NCBI GenBank assembly: GCA_903826865.1
Contig: CAIKGD010000046.1
Location: 31,223-95,222 of the forward strand
DNA: 64,000 bases
Reading direction: 5' to 3'
DNA from: an uncultured Verrucomicrobiota bacterium
GTDB lineage: Bacteria > Verrucomicrobiota > Kiritimatiellia > Kiritimatiellales > Tichowtungiaceae
Part shown: in pieces, positions 41,281-52,600 of the stretch
Position numbering within the stretch: position 1 is the first letter of the stretch
How the letters are laid out: each line of letters opens with the position of its first letter
Made by a program: the position numbers and the translations under genes
The notes under the pieces: model-generated
Seen by the model: the letters and a program-made list of their open reading frames with translations, nothing else
Told to the model about the DNA's origin: nothing
Database searches by the model: none

Positions 41281-43815
41281 ATGAGAATAACAATTCTGGC
41301 TTTTTTAGTTCTGCTCCGAAGTTCCGCGATGCGGGTAGCTGACACGGCATATCCGCCTGACGCCGGTGTCATTAATGTCACAAATCCTCCGGCCGGCTTT
41401 ATCGCAGCTATTCCGGACGACGGAATTGATGATACTGCGGCCATCAACGCCTTGCTTTCTAAATATAATAACATCAACGCACTGCACAATCTTGCCTCCC
41501 GAAGTTTTTACTTCCCTGCCGGAGTCTATAATATTACGAATACTTTGGCCCCGGTCATCAGCAATCAGACGGCTTCGTCGGTCGCACTGAGCGGCGCAGG
41601 CGTTGGGAAAACGGTCTTTTTGCTGGCAGACAATTCTCCCGGGTTCAGCAACACCAATTCACCTAAGCCTGCCATCCTCCAAGGAAAGCAGTATGTGCAA
41701 GGCGACCCATCTGCTGGAGGTCCCGGCTCCGCTTTCGGTAATATTGCCCGGAATTTTAGCATCCGGTTGGGAAATAATTCCGGCGCGGTCGGGATTCTGG
41801 TTAATCTGGCCAATATGGGGCAGGTTTATAATATTGATATCACGGCATCGAATGCTTTTGCCGGCTTATTGACGTATGACCGGTGCGGTGCCGGGCTGAT
41901 TCGAAACATCTCCATTGCTCATTGCAAATACGGCATCTGCCACTGGTGGGATTATGACCGTCATTTGTACATGGATTTCCCGGCAGACAGCCCATCAGAC
42001 GGTCTGGTTTTTGAACACATTAACATCACAGATTATAAGACTTCGGCTATTTATGATTACGGCAAATATTACATAATGCGCGATGTGGTGATCAACTCAT
42101 CTGCAGCTGCCGGACCGGCAATAGATCTGGGATTGTTCGGCGATCCTGCAGTCGCCATTCTGATTGACCTGAAAATTTCAGGGACGTCCACCAACCCGGG
42201 CATCAAGCTGTCAGACGATGGAGTCTTGCTGTTTCTGAGGAACGCAGACATCACCGGATGTTCGGTTCCGGTTGAGCTGAGTTCCGGGTCGAATATCACC
42301 CAGACACATATCAATGAATTTTCAACCTATGCCATTCAGTCAAAATACCGGCCGGGTGCGGCGCTGACACTGAACCTGCCGGTAAAAGAAGCCCCGGTGT
42401 ATGTGCCGGATGCCGGCGACTGGACCAAGACCACCATGAGCACAAACAATACAGACGTGGAAAATCAGATCGCGCTGCAAAACGACCTGAATGACTGTGC
42501 CACTCCTGTTCTGTATATTCCGTACGGGCAATATTCTTTGACCGGAACCCTCTCCGTAAGTAATGCCTCCCTTAAACTGGTGCAAGGTTGCTTTTCATAC
42601 CTTATTGGAGCTCCGGTTTTTGAAATTTATGATGCGGATGAAGCATTGATTATCGAAGACATGGTGATCTCTCCGAATCAACGGTATGTGCAGAAGATGG
42701 GCAAACCGCTGGTATTCCGGAATATCGGGGTCGGGCCGAGAATTGAGAACACGGCGCAAGGTGTCGGCGATATTTTTATCGAAAATATAGGGGCCCAGCC
42801 CCGGATCAGTGTAAGCAATGGCGTTCATGTTTATATGCGCCAACTCAATCGGGAACATAAAGGCGTAGTCAATGACGGCGCAGTGATCTGGTGTCTGGGG
42901 GATAATATTGAATCAATGGGTGATCCGTGCACGATTCCGTGGCTGACGAAAAACGGCGGAGTATCGGAAATTCTGGGAGCCATGTTCGACACATCAACCA
43001 CAGCATCACAGGCACAATATGCGACGAATTATCTTTTTGAAATCGAAGGAGATCAGAGCCGTTTCTCAGCGGTTGGCTCCGGCTTTTTTAACCCGGATCT
43101 CAGTAGCGGGTGGGATTTGTTTATCGCTGACAAGCTGGGCGAGCAATATCTGATTGAGTCGGACGGAGACTATCCGATTAAAACCTTCAGCGGATATAAA
43201 TGGCGCCGCATGTTTCTGCCGCCGTTTATTGTAGATCGGCGGAATCTGGCCTTCTACCCGTTTAATGACGGCAAAACCAATACGACCGCTTCATTATATC
43301 ATGTCGGCGCTGTAACCCCGTCGAGCCTGGTTGAAGTTTCTGAGTTTGGTTTTGTTAATAAGATATTTACAAACGATGTCAACGGAAACAGCAGGAATGT
43401 GAACGTAAGCTATCTTGAGGACACCAATTTGCCGCTGGATAATTTTTCAACAAACTACTGCGAATTCAGTGTAACGCCGCAGTCCGGGTACAATATGGAC
43501 ATCTCCGGTTTTTCGTTCAATTATGCCGGCGAAAATACCTATACGGCCCCGTTCACGATGCGGTTTTATGTGACAACGGCCGATGCCACCCCGCATATCC
43601 TGGGATATGCGTCACTTACAGTGGGTGCTAATACAAATCAAGACTGGCAAACCTGCTGGATTGATTTAAGTACAAATTCGGCTTTTCAAAACGTCACCGG
43701 CACTCAAACATTCCGCATGCATTTCACAGGAACAGTTAAAAGTTCGAAATGCACCGGGTATTTTGACAATGTAACTCTCCATGGAACCTGTGAAAAAAGT
43801 CCGTCATATTTTTAA
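41281..43815 (+). CDS. Secreted beta-helix (pectate lyase 3 / GH28-related) protein
   Basis: An 844-aa exported protein. Two beta-helix modules start near residue 25 (PPDAGVINVTN ... DDTAAINALLSKYNN) and near 385 (ALQNDLNDCATPVLYIPYG). A C-terminal jelly-roll-like domain ends with YFDNVTLHGTC. The Pectate_lyase_3-type opening (DD(T/N)xAIN with FPAGVYNI) is characteristic. Catalysis (lyase or glycosidase) cannot be deduced. It is paralogous to 49689-52718, including module order and C-terminal domain. Confidence 0.85.
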   Translation: MRITILAFLVLLRSSAMRVADTAYPPDAGVINVTNPPAGFIAAIPDDGIDDTAAINALLSKYNNINALHNLASRSFYFPAGVYNITNTLAPVISNQTASSVALSGAGVGKTVFLLADNSPGFSNTNSPKPAILQGKQYVQGDPSAGGPGSAFGNIARNFSIRLGNNSGAVGILVNLANMGQVYNIDITASNAFAGLLTYDRCGAGLIRNISIAHCKYGICHWWDYDRHLYMDFPADSPSDGLVFEHINITDYKTSAIYDYGKYYIMRDVVINSSAAAGPAIDLGLFGDPAVAILIDLKISGTSTNPGIKLSDDGVLLFLRNADITGCSVPVELSSGSNITQTHINEFSTYAIQSKYRPGAALTLNLPVKEAPVYVPDAGDWTKTTMSTNNTDVENQIALQNDLNDCATPVLYIPYGQYSLTGTLSVSNASLKLVQGCFSYLIGAPVFEIYDADEALIIEDMVISPNQRYVQKMGKPLVFRNIGVGPRIENTAQGVGDIFIENIGAQPRISVSNGVHVYMRQLNREHKGVVNDGAVIWCLGDNIESMGDPCTIPWLTKNGGVSEILGAMFDTSTTASQAQYATNYLFEIEGDQSRFSAVGSGFFNPDLSSGWDLFIADKLGEQYLIESDGDYPIKTFSGYKWRRMFLPPFIVDRRNLAFYPFNDGKTNTTASLYHVGAVTPSSLVEVSEFGFVNKIFTNDVNGNSRNVNVSYLEDTNLPLDNFSTNYCEFSVTPQSGYNMDISGFSFNYAGENTYTAPFTMRFYVTTADATPHILGYASLTVGANTNQDWQTCWIDLSTNSAFQNVTGTQTFRMHFTGTVKSSKCTGYFDNVTLHGTCEKSPSYF

Positions 43816-43935
43816 ATAAGAGCGTCCTCTGGATGTTTTTTAGAAAACCGGGATTCCCTGCAAAACACGGTCCAGTTCTTCGCAGCGCAGCTTGCAATCG
43901 GGCTCTGTCTCTCCGTTTTCTTCCGTACTTTTGAT

Positions 43936-45495
43936 TCATCGTTCGGGAAAAGCCGGCTCGAAATCGGAAGGATTGATCCACCCCGCAGGAATTGATTCTC
44001 CGCTCATGTGGCGTTCGTAGAAACCACGGTTGTTTTCATTCGCGACAGGGTATTCATCGAACAAACGGCCTTCCCCGAACATACGCGGATCGCCTTGTTC
44101 TTTAAGCTCTGCGGCGAGCTGCCGGGCCAGTGTCTCGCACCGGCCATGAAATGCCGGTTCTTCGGCAAGGTTGTGCATGCAGGCTGGATCGCCGGCGATA
44201 TGGTAGAGTTCCTCGGCCGGGCGTTTCCCGAAACAGAGTTCCCAGAAGCGGCGAGACTGTTCGGGGTTAATGCGGCTGTTGAGGATTTCAGTTTTGGTCG
44301 GCGATCCGTCGGTATCCATATAGCCGGTTTGCGGGTTACCGGACGGCCACCGCTCCGGTTCATAATTACGCAAATAAAGCCATCCGTTTTTGACAATCCC
44401 GCGAACCGGATACCCTTCATCATGGGAACGCCCGACATCGTGACGTTCTCTGCCAATCAATACATGGTCTCTGACGTCCGTTACCTGTCCGCTTTTGCCG
44501 GCGCGAAAAATATCGGCCAGGCTTCGTCCTGCGATCGGTTGCATTCCACTTGTCCCGTCAGCGATTCCGGCCGCCTCCAGAAAGGTGGGAGCAAAGTCGA
44601 TGAAGCTGACATAGTCATCAATAACCCGTCCAGGCGCAGAGATTCCCTGTTTCCACATAATGGCCAGCGGCAAGTGGTTGGAATATTCGTATCCATTGCC
44701 TTTCATACGCGGAAACGGCATCCCGTTGTCGGACGTCACCACGACAATGGTATTGTCCAGCAAACCGCGTCTTTCGAGTTCGCCCAGCATCTGCTCTAGG
44801 TGCCGGTCGAAATATTCGACTTCGTAGGCATAGTCGAGCATGTCGGTACGGACTGTTTCATTGTCGGGCCAGAACGGGAAAACATGATGGATATCGGACA
44901 GTTTTTTACCGCCCTTGTTTATGCCGGAGCCGAATTCATAGGCGCGATGCGGTTCGCGGCTGCCGTACCAGAAACAGAACGGCTGATCAGCGGGACGCCT
45001 GTTCAGAAACTGAGCGAAATTGGCTGTATAATCCACATTGCAAATTTCCGGAGTCGGCGGAATGAGAAGGATGTCGTTAAACGCCGGGCCCGTGGGCGTT
45101 CGTCCTTCGCGAGGAACACCCGGTTCCCAGCCTTTTCCGGTGAACCCTGTGAAATAACCGTTTATCGAGAGCGCTTCCATAACAGTCGGAAATTTATCGG
45201 GAATAAAAGACCAATGATTGGCCGCCTCTTCCAGCTGCCAGGAATTACGTCCGGTCAGAATGCATGCCCGGGACGGGCCGCATTTTGCATTCGGAGTGTA
45301 GGCGTTGTTGAAGAGCAGTCCGTCAGCCGCGACACGGTCAAATCCCGGCGTCTTTACCCAGGAACAACCGTAGGCTCCCATGTGCAACCCGGCATCGTCT
45401 GCGATGCAAAAGAGAATGTTCGGACGTGAAACGGCATTCACGCTCAACGCCGCACCCGCAACAGTCAGTGAAAGTAACTGAGTCTGGAGCTTCAT
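43936..45495 (-). CDS. Secreted sulfatase (family S1)
   Basis: A 519-aa exported sulfatase (signal peptide [21 protein letters not shown]). Formylglycine motif CGPSR begins at Cys72; metal ligands lie in [10 protein letters not shown] (29-38) and [10 protein letters not shown]. It follows the MFS transporter gene after 3 nt and ends the minus-strand sulfatase-transporter-sulfatase unit. It lies convergent with the beta-helix gene that ends at 43815. Confidence 0.93.
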   Translation of the reverse strand: MKLQTQLLSLTVAGAALSVNAVSRPNILFCIADDAGLHMGAYGCSWVKTPGFDRVAADGLLFNNAYTPNAKCGPSRACILTGRNSWQLEEAANHWSFIPDKFPTVMEALSINGYFTGFTGKGWEPGVPREGRTPTGPAFNDILLIPPTPEICNVDYTANFAQFLNRRPADQPFCFWYGSREPHRAYEFGSGINKGGKKLSDIHHVFPFWPDNETVRTDMLDYAYEVEYFDRHLEQMLGELERRGLLDNTIVVVTSDNGMPFPRMKGNGYEYSNHLPLAIMWKQGISAPGRVIDDYVSFIDFAPTFLEAAGIADGTSGMQPIAGRSLADIFRAGKSGQVTDVRDHVLIGRERHDVGRSHDEGYPVRGIVKNGWLYLRNYEPERWPSGNPQTGYMDTDGSPTKTEILNSRINPEQSRRFWELCFGKRPAEELYHIAGDPACMHNLAEEPAFHGRCETLARQLAAELKEQGDPRMFGEGRLFDEYPVANENNRGFYERHMSGESIPAGWINPSDFEPAFPER

Positions 45496-45498
45496 TGC

Positions 45499-46884
45499 TC
45501 AGGCTTCCTGAGATTTTTTATTTTTCATATCATCAATTTCTTTTTTCAATTCATTCACTTTCTGCTCCGTCAACGGATAAAAATAAATCAGAACAACACC
45601 AGCCAAAGTGAAGACAAACGGCACGGCCGAAAACAAAATGCGGAGATTGCTGATTGATTCCGGCGACTGCACCTTTACCGACGGAACAATTCCGGCCAGC
45701 GTCAGAAGAAACCCGCTGAGACACAGCCCGATTGAAACTCCGATTTTCAGAATCAAGCCGTAGACCGCCCCGTACATTCCTTCGCGACGCAACCCGGTAT
45801 TCAGTTCGTCCACATCACAAATGTCCGCCACCATGGACGGGATAATCAGCCATATAAATGCGATGCTCGGTGCCCTGATGCAGAAAGAGATCAGCTGCAT
45901 ATACGGGTGGGCGGGCATAAACGTCCATATCTGGGAAAAAAAGCTAAAGGCCGTAATGATCATTCCCAGCATAAGTGTTTTCTTTTTTCCCCAGTGAGTA
46001 GCCAGCCAGGAGATGCCCGGAATTGTCAACAGGCCTAGAATCGCACCGAGCATTCCGCCAAGGCCGGTTAAGGTTGCCGCAGCATTGCGGGCTGTTTCAC
46101 TTCCTTTGAAAACATAATAAATATTCACATAAATCGCCATCGGCTGAACCAGGAAATAACCGATAATAAAAAGAGTCAAGCTGCCGCAAACCATCAGGAA
46201 CGGCCGGTTTTTCAAGGTGGTGGTAAAGGCCGGACCCAATTTGATTTTTTCCTGCTTCTGCGCCTCGACCCGTTCCCGGCAGAAGAAGACGGACGCGATA
46301 CCGGTTCCCATCATAATTAAACCAATCAGCAGACCGACATATCGGGCACCGACAACTTCGTTTTCGTTAAAAAGAAAACAGAATTTATAGGTCCATGCAA
46401 TAAACAATCCGGCCGATGTGCCAAAAAAGGCGCGCCAAGCCTGAACCCGCGTACGCTCGTTATAATCCGAGGTCATTTCATATCCGAGGGCATTCCACGG
46501 CACACTCCAGATTGTATAGGCCGTGTAATAACCGATCAGCATAACAAGGAGATAGACGGACAGAACGTTTTTCCCCCATGCCGGATTTGGAGTCCACAGC
46601 AATGGAAAGCTGATGCCCAGAAGAATGGCACCTACCAAAATCAATGGGCGGCGACGGCCCCAGCGACTGCGAAAATTATCAGAAATATGCCCCATGATCG
46701 GGTCGCTGACCGCATCCCACAGACGCGGGATCATCAATGCGATGCCGATCCATGCCGGATTGACCCCCAGTGCAATTGAATAGATCGGAATGGCCAGCAC
46801 GCTGATGACGTTGATCAGATCGTTCGTCATCCCGCCCATTCCCCATGCAATTTTTTGATACCGGGGTAGTTGGTTTTTTTTCAT
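45499..46884 (-). CDS. MFS sugar symporter, GPH family
   Basis: A 461-aa inner-membrane transporter with about 12 membrane segments, of the glycoside-pentoside-hexuronide:cation symporter type (MelB-like). Hallmarks are RLWDAVSDPIMGHISDNFRSRWGRRRP in the first loop and LPWNALGYEMT-like VPWNALGYEMTSDYNERTR. It should bring in mono- or oligosaccharides. GAGGG precedes the ATG. Sandwiched between two sulfatase genes with short gaps (37 and 3 nt), indicating a common transcript. Confidence 0.9.
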   Translation of the reverse strand: MKKNQLPRYQKIAWGMGGMTNDLINVISVLAIPIYSIALGVNPAWIGIALMIPRLWDAVSDPIMGHISDNFRSRWGRRRPLILVGAILLGISFPLLWTPNPAWGKNVLSVYLLVMLIGYYTAYTIWSVPWNALGYEMTSDYNERTRVQAWRAFFGTSAGLFIAWTYKFCFLFNENEVVGARYVGLLIGLIMMGTGIASVFFCRERVEAQKQEKIKLGPAFTTTLKNRPFLMVCGSLTLFIIGYFLVQPMAIYVNIYYVFKGSETARNAAATLTGLGGMLGAILGLLTIPGISWLATHWGKKKTLMLGMIITAFSFFSQIWTFMPAHPYMQLISFCIRAPSIAFIWLIIPSMVADICDVDELNTGLRREGMYGAVYGLILKIGVSIGLCLSGFLLTLAGIVPSVKVQSPESISNLRILFSAVPFVFTLAGVVLIYFYPLTEQKVNELKKEIDDMKNKKSQEA

Positions 46885-46921
46885 AACGATATCCCTCGCG
46901 GATGATGAATCTTTACCCGCT

Positions 46922-48370
46922 TTATTTTTGTTTTATACGCTTTTCGGCCAACCAGACTTTTACTTCAGCCGCCATCCCGGCCGCCATTTCCGGATGCTGA
47001 TCGAGAACATTGTTCTGCTCGTTAGGATCGGCCTGCGTATTGAACAGTTCGACCGGTTCACCGTTTAAGGTAAGCAGTTTCCAGTTGCCGTGCCGCACAA
47101 TCTCCGTGGCGTAAGGTTCCGGTTTCGGATAATGCCGGTGGATTTCTTTGTAGAGATCCATCTGCCAGAAGACCGGACCGCGTTTCTCTGAGTCTGGAGC
47201 AGGTCCTCCGGTCATATGCGAAAGCAGACTCAATCCGTCCAACGGAAGTTCCGGAGGCAGCGGCACACCCGCCGCTTCGCAAAACGTCGGCAGAAGATCG
47301 GTTCCGCAGGCAAAGGCATCGCTTTCTTTCCCGGCAGGAATCCGTTCCGGCCAACGCACAATCATCGGCACCCGAAGACCTCCTTCGTGCAGATCGGTTT
47401 TGCCGCCCTTGAGATCACCGATATGGCCTTCATAGGCCGCACCGTTGTCGCTGGTAAACAGAACAAGAGTGTTGTCGGCTATGCCGAGTTCTTCCAGCAG
47501 ATCCAGAACCTGTCCGACTTGGGCATCCATGTGCTGCACCATGGAGCGAAAGCGATGCTGGTCGTCACTGATTCCTTCGGCCGCGGTCGCGGTCCAATGA
47601 GGTTCCGGCGCGGGCTCATACGGTACATGCGGTTCCAGCCACCACAGGTTCAGAAAAAACGGTTTCCCGGATGCCGCACATTCCTTGATCATTTGACCGG
47701 CAAAGTCACCATTCGCTTCGGTCAGGTGTTTGGAATAATACGGATCACCCGGCCCGACATGCCTGTCATTGCGCAACAGCACTTTTCCGCCTCTGCGATA
47801 AAGAATCCGCTCTTCAGCCATTACAGAACGAAGGGGTTTCTGCTCAATTTGAGTCTGGTAGAATTCGAAACCGTGCTGACGCGGCCCCGGCTGGTCATTC
47901 ATCCGAAGGCCTTGACCATCGACATGCAACCCGCCGAGGTGCCATTTGCCCACATGAACCGTAGTGTATCCGGCATCACGTAGCAGTTCGGCCACAGTCG
48001 TCGCCGATTCCGGCAGATAACGGTCCACATCCGTAAAATGCATGGTGATGTTGAATCGCAGCGGATAGCGACCGGTCAACATCGCTGCCCGGCTGGGACT
48101 GCAAACAGCGGATGCCGCATAATAACGGGTGAACTTCATGCCTTCTGCAGCCAGCCGGTCGAGATTAGGCGTTTTAACGGCCGAGCTGCCAAAGCAGGAG
48201 AGATCCTGATAGCCGAGATCATCTGCCGAAAAGAGGATAATATTCGGCCGCACCGCCGACTCGTGACGGATTTCTCCGGCCAACGCTCCGGAACCGACTC
48301 CCGAGGCCCCCGTTGCAGCAAGTATTCCGCGCACAAAATCAAACGCCCGATGATGAATCATTCCCCGCAT
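46922..48370 (-). CDS. Exported sulfatase (family S1)
   Basis: A 482-aa sulfatase. Formylglycine motif CSPSR begins at Cys90; metal ligands are in [11 protein letters not shown] (46-56) and [20 protein letters not shown] is mid-protein. The N-terminus ([20 protein letters not shown]) looks like an export signal, though weaker than in its neighbours. AGGAAGGA precedes ATG 48370. First gene of a probable operon with the MFS symporter and a second sulfatase. Confidence 0.92.
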   Translation of the reverse strand: MRGMIHHRAFDFVRGILAATGASGVGSGALAGEIRHESAVRPNIILFSADDLGYQDLSCFGSSAVKTPNLDRLAAEGMKFTRYYAASAVCSPSRAAMLTGRYPLRFNITMHFTDVDRYLPESATTVAELLRDAGYTTVHVGKWHLGGLHVDGQGLRMNDQPGPRQHGFEFYQTQIEQKPLRSVMAEERILYRRGGKVLLRNDRHVGPGDPYYSKHLTEANGDFAGQMIKECAASGKPFFLNLWWLEPHVPYEPAPEPHWTATAAEGISDDQHRFRSMVQHMDAQVGQVLDLLEELGIADNTLVLFTSDNGAAYEGHIGDLKGGKTDLHEGGLRVPMIVRWPERIPAGKESDAFACGTDLLPTFCEAAGVPLPPELPLDGLSLLSHMTGGPAPDSEKRGPVFWQMDLYKEIHRHYPKPEPYATEIVRHGNWKLLTLNGEPVELFNTQADPNEQNNVLDQHPEMAAGMAAEVKVWLAEKRIKQK

Positions 48371-48584
48371 TTCCTTCCTATTTGGAGACTAATCATTAGC
48401 CCATCTGCCCGGCAATGCTCAATCGCGATCAAAGTTAAGCGTATAACCCAGCCGCTGAAGTCTGAGAGCGCCTGCCCTCAGTTTGGTGTCCAATAAGCAC
48501 TGCAACACAAGCTGCTGCGTGAATTTCTGGGGCCGGCGGAATCAATATTAATAGGCCGCACATTATTCTGCAAAACAGAACGGG

Positions 48585-49619
48585 TCACTTTGCCGGGCGC
48601 AAGGTTCCGCCTTCATTCCAGAGCGGAGGAATCTGAACACAATACGGCCGCGCCGGAGGACCGAATTCATGCCGCATCAGCATTCCGTGCAACAGATCAA
48701 CCATCACCTGATAACAGACCTCACGCAATTGAAATAACCCGGAAAGGTGTAACATACACGATAGAACATCCACACAGAATATTCCCACATCTTCCGGAAC
48801 ACGAACGCCTTCCGCCGCAAGAGCCTCAAGCAGCCTGACATCTGTATTGGTTATGATTACATCCGGTTTGTAGCGCCGGAACCAAGCGATAAATTTTTCA
48901 CGGCCTTTTTTCTGATCGGTATGCTCCGCTGTATTCAGGTGCGGGAGTATCTGTTTCTGACCCAGTGATTGCAGCGCGGTGATATATCCTGCCAGCCAGT
49001 AGTCGAGCGAACCGTCAACTCCGACGATAAAAAAACCTGCCCGCTGATAGCCTCGTCCATATAACTGAATCATGGAGTCATAAACATCCTGATAAGAACT
49101 GCTCATCACATTGTGGACAAAATGTTCGTGCAATGAAGCAGCATAAGCAACGACAGCAAACTGCTCCCACTCCAACATCCATTGATGAATCTCTGCATTG
49201 GCACCGTACACGAGAATACCTTTTATTCCCCGGGTCTGCAGAACCCGACTCAGGGCTCGTTGCTCTTTTTCCGTTGATCCGACAACAAAATGGTCGAGCC
49301 GGTACCCCATGTTTAGACAAGTACCGGTCATCTGTTGATTCCATTGCTGACCCCACGGAGTCTGGGTGTGTTTAAAACGAAGCTCCCCTTCCAGTAAAGC
49401 CAGCGTGCCCAGGTAACTTGACTTCTTGATTTCAGATGCTTTATAAGCCAGCGCTTTAGCGACCGGATCGGGCTGATAGCCCATCTGTTTGCAGATTTCC
49501 CAGACATGTGCTTTCGTTGTTGCAGAAATCCGGGGGTGATTACTCAAAGCCAAAGAAACGGTAGCGGAGCTCACACCGGCCTTTTCGGCAATATCTGTCA
49601 TTTTTATTTTTTTGCTCAT
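48585..49619 (-). CDS. LacI-family transcriptional regulator, paralog
   Basis: A 344-aa regulator. Helix-turn-helix MTDIAEKAGVSSATVSLALS and hinge DPVAKALAYKAS; effector domain with LDHFVVGSTEKEQRALSRVL and the same end motif MRHEFGPPARPYCVQIP as the 39993 regulator. It lies 69 nt downstream of the beta-helix gene 49689-52718 and 214 nt upstream of the sulfatase operon starting at 48370. It may control either. Confidence 0.9.
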   Translation of the reverse strand: MSKKIKMTDIAEKAGVSSATVSLALSNHPRISATTKAHVWEICKQMGYQPDPVAKALAYKASEIKKSSYLGTLALLEGELRFKHTQTPWGQQWNQQMTGTCLNMGYRLDHFVVGSTEKEQRALSRVLQTRGIKGILVYGANAEIHQWMLEWEQFAVVAYAASLHEHFVHNVMSSSYQDVYDSMIQLYGRGYQRAGFFIVGVDGSLDYWLAGYITALQSLGQKQILPHLNTAEHTDQKKGREKFIAWFRRYKPDVIITNTDVRLLEALAAEGVRVPEDVGIFCVDVLSCMLHLSGLFQLREVCYQVMVDLLHGMLMRHEFGPPARPYCVQIPPLWNEGGTLRPAK

Positions 49620-49646
49620 TCAGCGAACAAGGTAACCTCATTTCTA

Positions 49647-49660
49647 TGACAAGTCAAAAT
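49647..49660 (-). promoter_or_regulatory. Shared motif upstream of lacI gene 48585-49619
   Basis: On the minus strand ATTTTGACTTGTCA, matching the element upstream of the paralogous regulator at 39955. TTGACT followed 17 nt later by TACCTT could be the promoter. Confidence 0.4.
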
Positions 49661-49688
49661 CGCAGAATGATACAAAATAAATTCGCTT

Positions 49689-52600
49689 CTATTGGCTGCT
49701 CCTGCCGGTTCCAGTCAAACGTACGTTGTCGATGGCTGGTCTATATGCGCTGTTAGTCTGATTGTCGGTAATGTAAAATCGAAAGTCCTTTGCTGTGGAA
49801 ATGTTTTTATACCGCGGAGTATCAAGATTTATTTTTATGGACTTTGAATCGTTCGTAGTAAGAAATGTACCCGTGCAGGTCTCTATTGTCTTATATTTTC
49901 CATATCCTGCAATACTGCTTTGAATATCGAACGAGAAGGTAAGCGCTTGTGTACCGACACCAGCAGCTTTCATATCAAATGTTAGTTCTTTTAGATCCAC
50001 CTCCCGCCCGGGTTTCGGTTCGAGCGTAAAGGTAAACATTGTCTGTGTTGCCAGTGCATCATCTATATTGTTCGATGTCGCTGATGCATTAGCGCAAAAC
50101 TCCTTATTAGAAAGTGAACCGTTTACTGCCCACTGCCTAAAATAGTTGGTCCCCACAATATTATTCGTATCCCATTGTGTTAGATCACGATTCGTGTCGA
50201 AATCATAAAACACAAGTTCATTGTACGCAGAGCCATGAACGGCGATATTATCAATGTATGCCAGACACTGATAAGACCTGGCACTCATGCCAAAATACAA
50301 TCGGATTTCCAAGTTTGTTTTCATCGCTTTATAAAGCGGGTTGGTGTCAAAGTGTATATAAGCTTTTTTCCAGCCGGAATTTTGATTGAGAGCGATGGGT
50401 TCAACAACCGACCCAAGGAGATTGGTGTTGCCATCCGTTATGTAGATAACAAATGTATACCCATTTGTGTATGCGTTGTTTGTTGCCATATACATAAAAG
50501 AAAGCCCGTGAATGTCCATCAAATTGGTTGGTGTGATGGTGAAAGATACGTATTTGTTGCTAGCTACAAGCGTTGGAAAGTTCGTACCGGCATTCATATA
50601 CAGTCCATGAATTTGTCTGCTCCGCGAGTACTCATCAAAAATCTCTGCGGTTACAAAAGGAAGATTTGCGTTCGTCACTATTGGTGAGACTGTCACATTT
50701 TCGTTTGTTATTCTTGCAGTCAATGTTTGATTCCCATTGGGAGCATCCTGAGTGTACAATGCGAGAATATTCTCCGGGTTTCGCGAATACGGCAGTATCG
50801 TAAGAGAACCGGTTATGGGACAATTTGATACGGCAAGATATTCCCCCCCTGACATATTATTTGTGATGGATTTGAAGTTATTGGATATCACATAATCCCA
50901 TCCGTAATTGTCTTGCGGGACATAAGTGCCGCTGTTAACTATAAAAAATTTACTGTTATCAGATACCCTGTATAAGTAATCATTGTTCGCCGGATGTTCA
51001 TTCGCATCGATGGCTCCGCCGAGAATTTCTGTTACCCCTCCATTTAGCGTGATCCATGGCTGTATACCGTCCTCCATTTCTTCGACGTTTTCGCCTAAGC
51101 ACCAAATAACTGCGCCATTATTTGTTACGGAGAAATGCTCGCGATCAAACTGTCGCAGATACACATTTACTCCGTTTTGAACGCGTAACTTCGTATGTGA
51201 ACAGAGATTTTCTCCATAAATATCCCCTGTGCCGTTAGTAGTATTTTCGATAACCCCGCCAGCACCAAGATTGATTATGGATAAAGCATCACCGCTGGAC
51301 TGTCTAATAGTGCCATACGTTACCAGATCTTTTATTACAAATAATTCATTCGCATTGCTAAGTACAATGGCGTTTTGGGCGCTTGTTACATCAATAAAGG
51401 AGTGAAATCCTTGGATTTTTTTGATCCTTGGATTGTTAACGACCAGGTTGTTAGTGATGTGGTAAGTCCCAAAGGGTAAGTAAACTATCTCATGTCCTGA
51501 ATTTAAAGCCGCCTGAATCCCGCAAGTGTCATCCAGTGTGTCGTCAGGGCGGGCACCGAAATTGGTTACACAGACCCAGTTGGTCAGCACAGGAGTGTAA
51601 TAGTCCGGTGAATCTTTTGCAAAAATTCTAAGAGATTTATTATCATCATTATAAATAAAAGAATTAAATTTTTCATAATCTTTATATATACCCGCAATAT
51701 AGTATTCCTCATCAATACATTCCGGAGACCCGCCCCCCCGATTAACAATTGAGTCCCGTAAATACAAAAAGGCGTTCGTTTGATCTATGCAATAGGCCGA
51801 ATTGGTGATGCCCGCTGGTATTGTAATCCTGATCTTATCAATAACGGTTTGTGACATGGCAATGTTTCCCGCCAGATACACCGGATACCTGCTGCCGGAA
51901 TTTGTTGAACCAATATCAATGTTACGCATTTGAAGCATTTTACCGCGATTATTTACACCAAATGTTTGATAGTTCGTGATGATTATATTTTCCAAAACAA
52001 TATTATTCCGTCTGGAATCGGAGGCGGTTGGAACCTGCGGCCATTCGCAAGTGATCCCTTTTAAAAACGGGCCTTCGATAACAGTATCTTTTATTAATCC
52101 CGGCCCCGTTCGAGAGTATATCAAAAGTCCAGCGTACGCAGGCTCAACGGTTTTAATCTTAACATTTTTTATACTTGCATAATTTGCCAATTGCGCGCTT
52201 ATCCCGATCGCATGTGTATTTGCTGTGTCAATTTCCACTGTTAAATCCCTCACAAAATTCGCGTACCCTGAGGCGGGTCCCAAACTGCCTTTGGGGAGCA
52301 ACGCGATTACAGGATTAGTAGAACCACTGGCGTTAAATGATCCTGACTTCAGCTTAATCACCGTGCGGTCAACACCAGCTCCGCATAACGTAATTCCGCA
52401 TGCCTCATTCGTGTTTAAATCTATAGCTTGTAAGGTTCCGCTTACCAGATATGTTCCGGCAGGGAAATAAAAAGTATACCCCATGGTGCTTTCGACAACT
52501 TTTTGAGTATCAGAATTATTGTAGCGACTTAACAGTCTATTAATCGCGTCGGTGTTATCGGTGGTTCCATTCCCGACCACACCATAATTTGTTACGTTAA

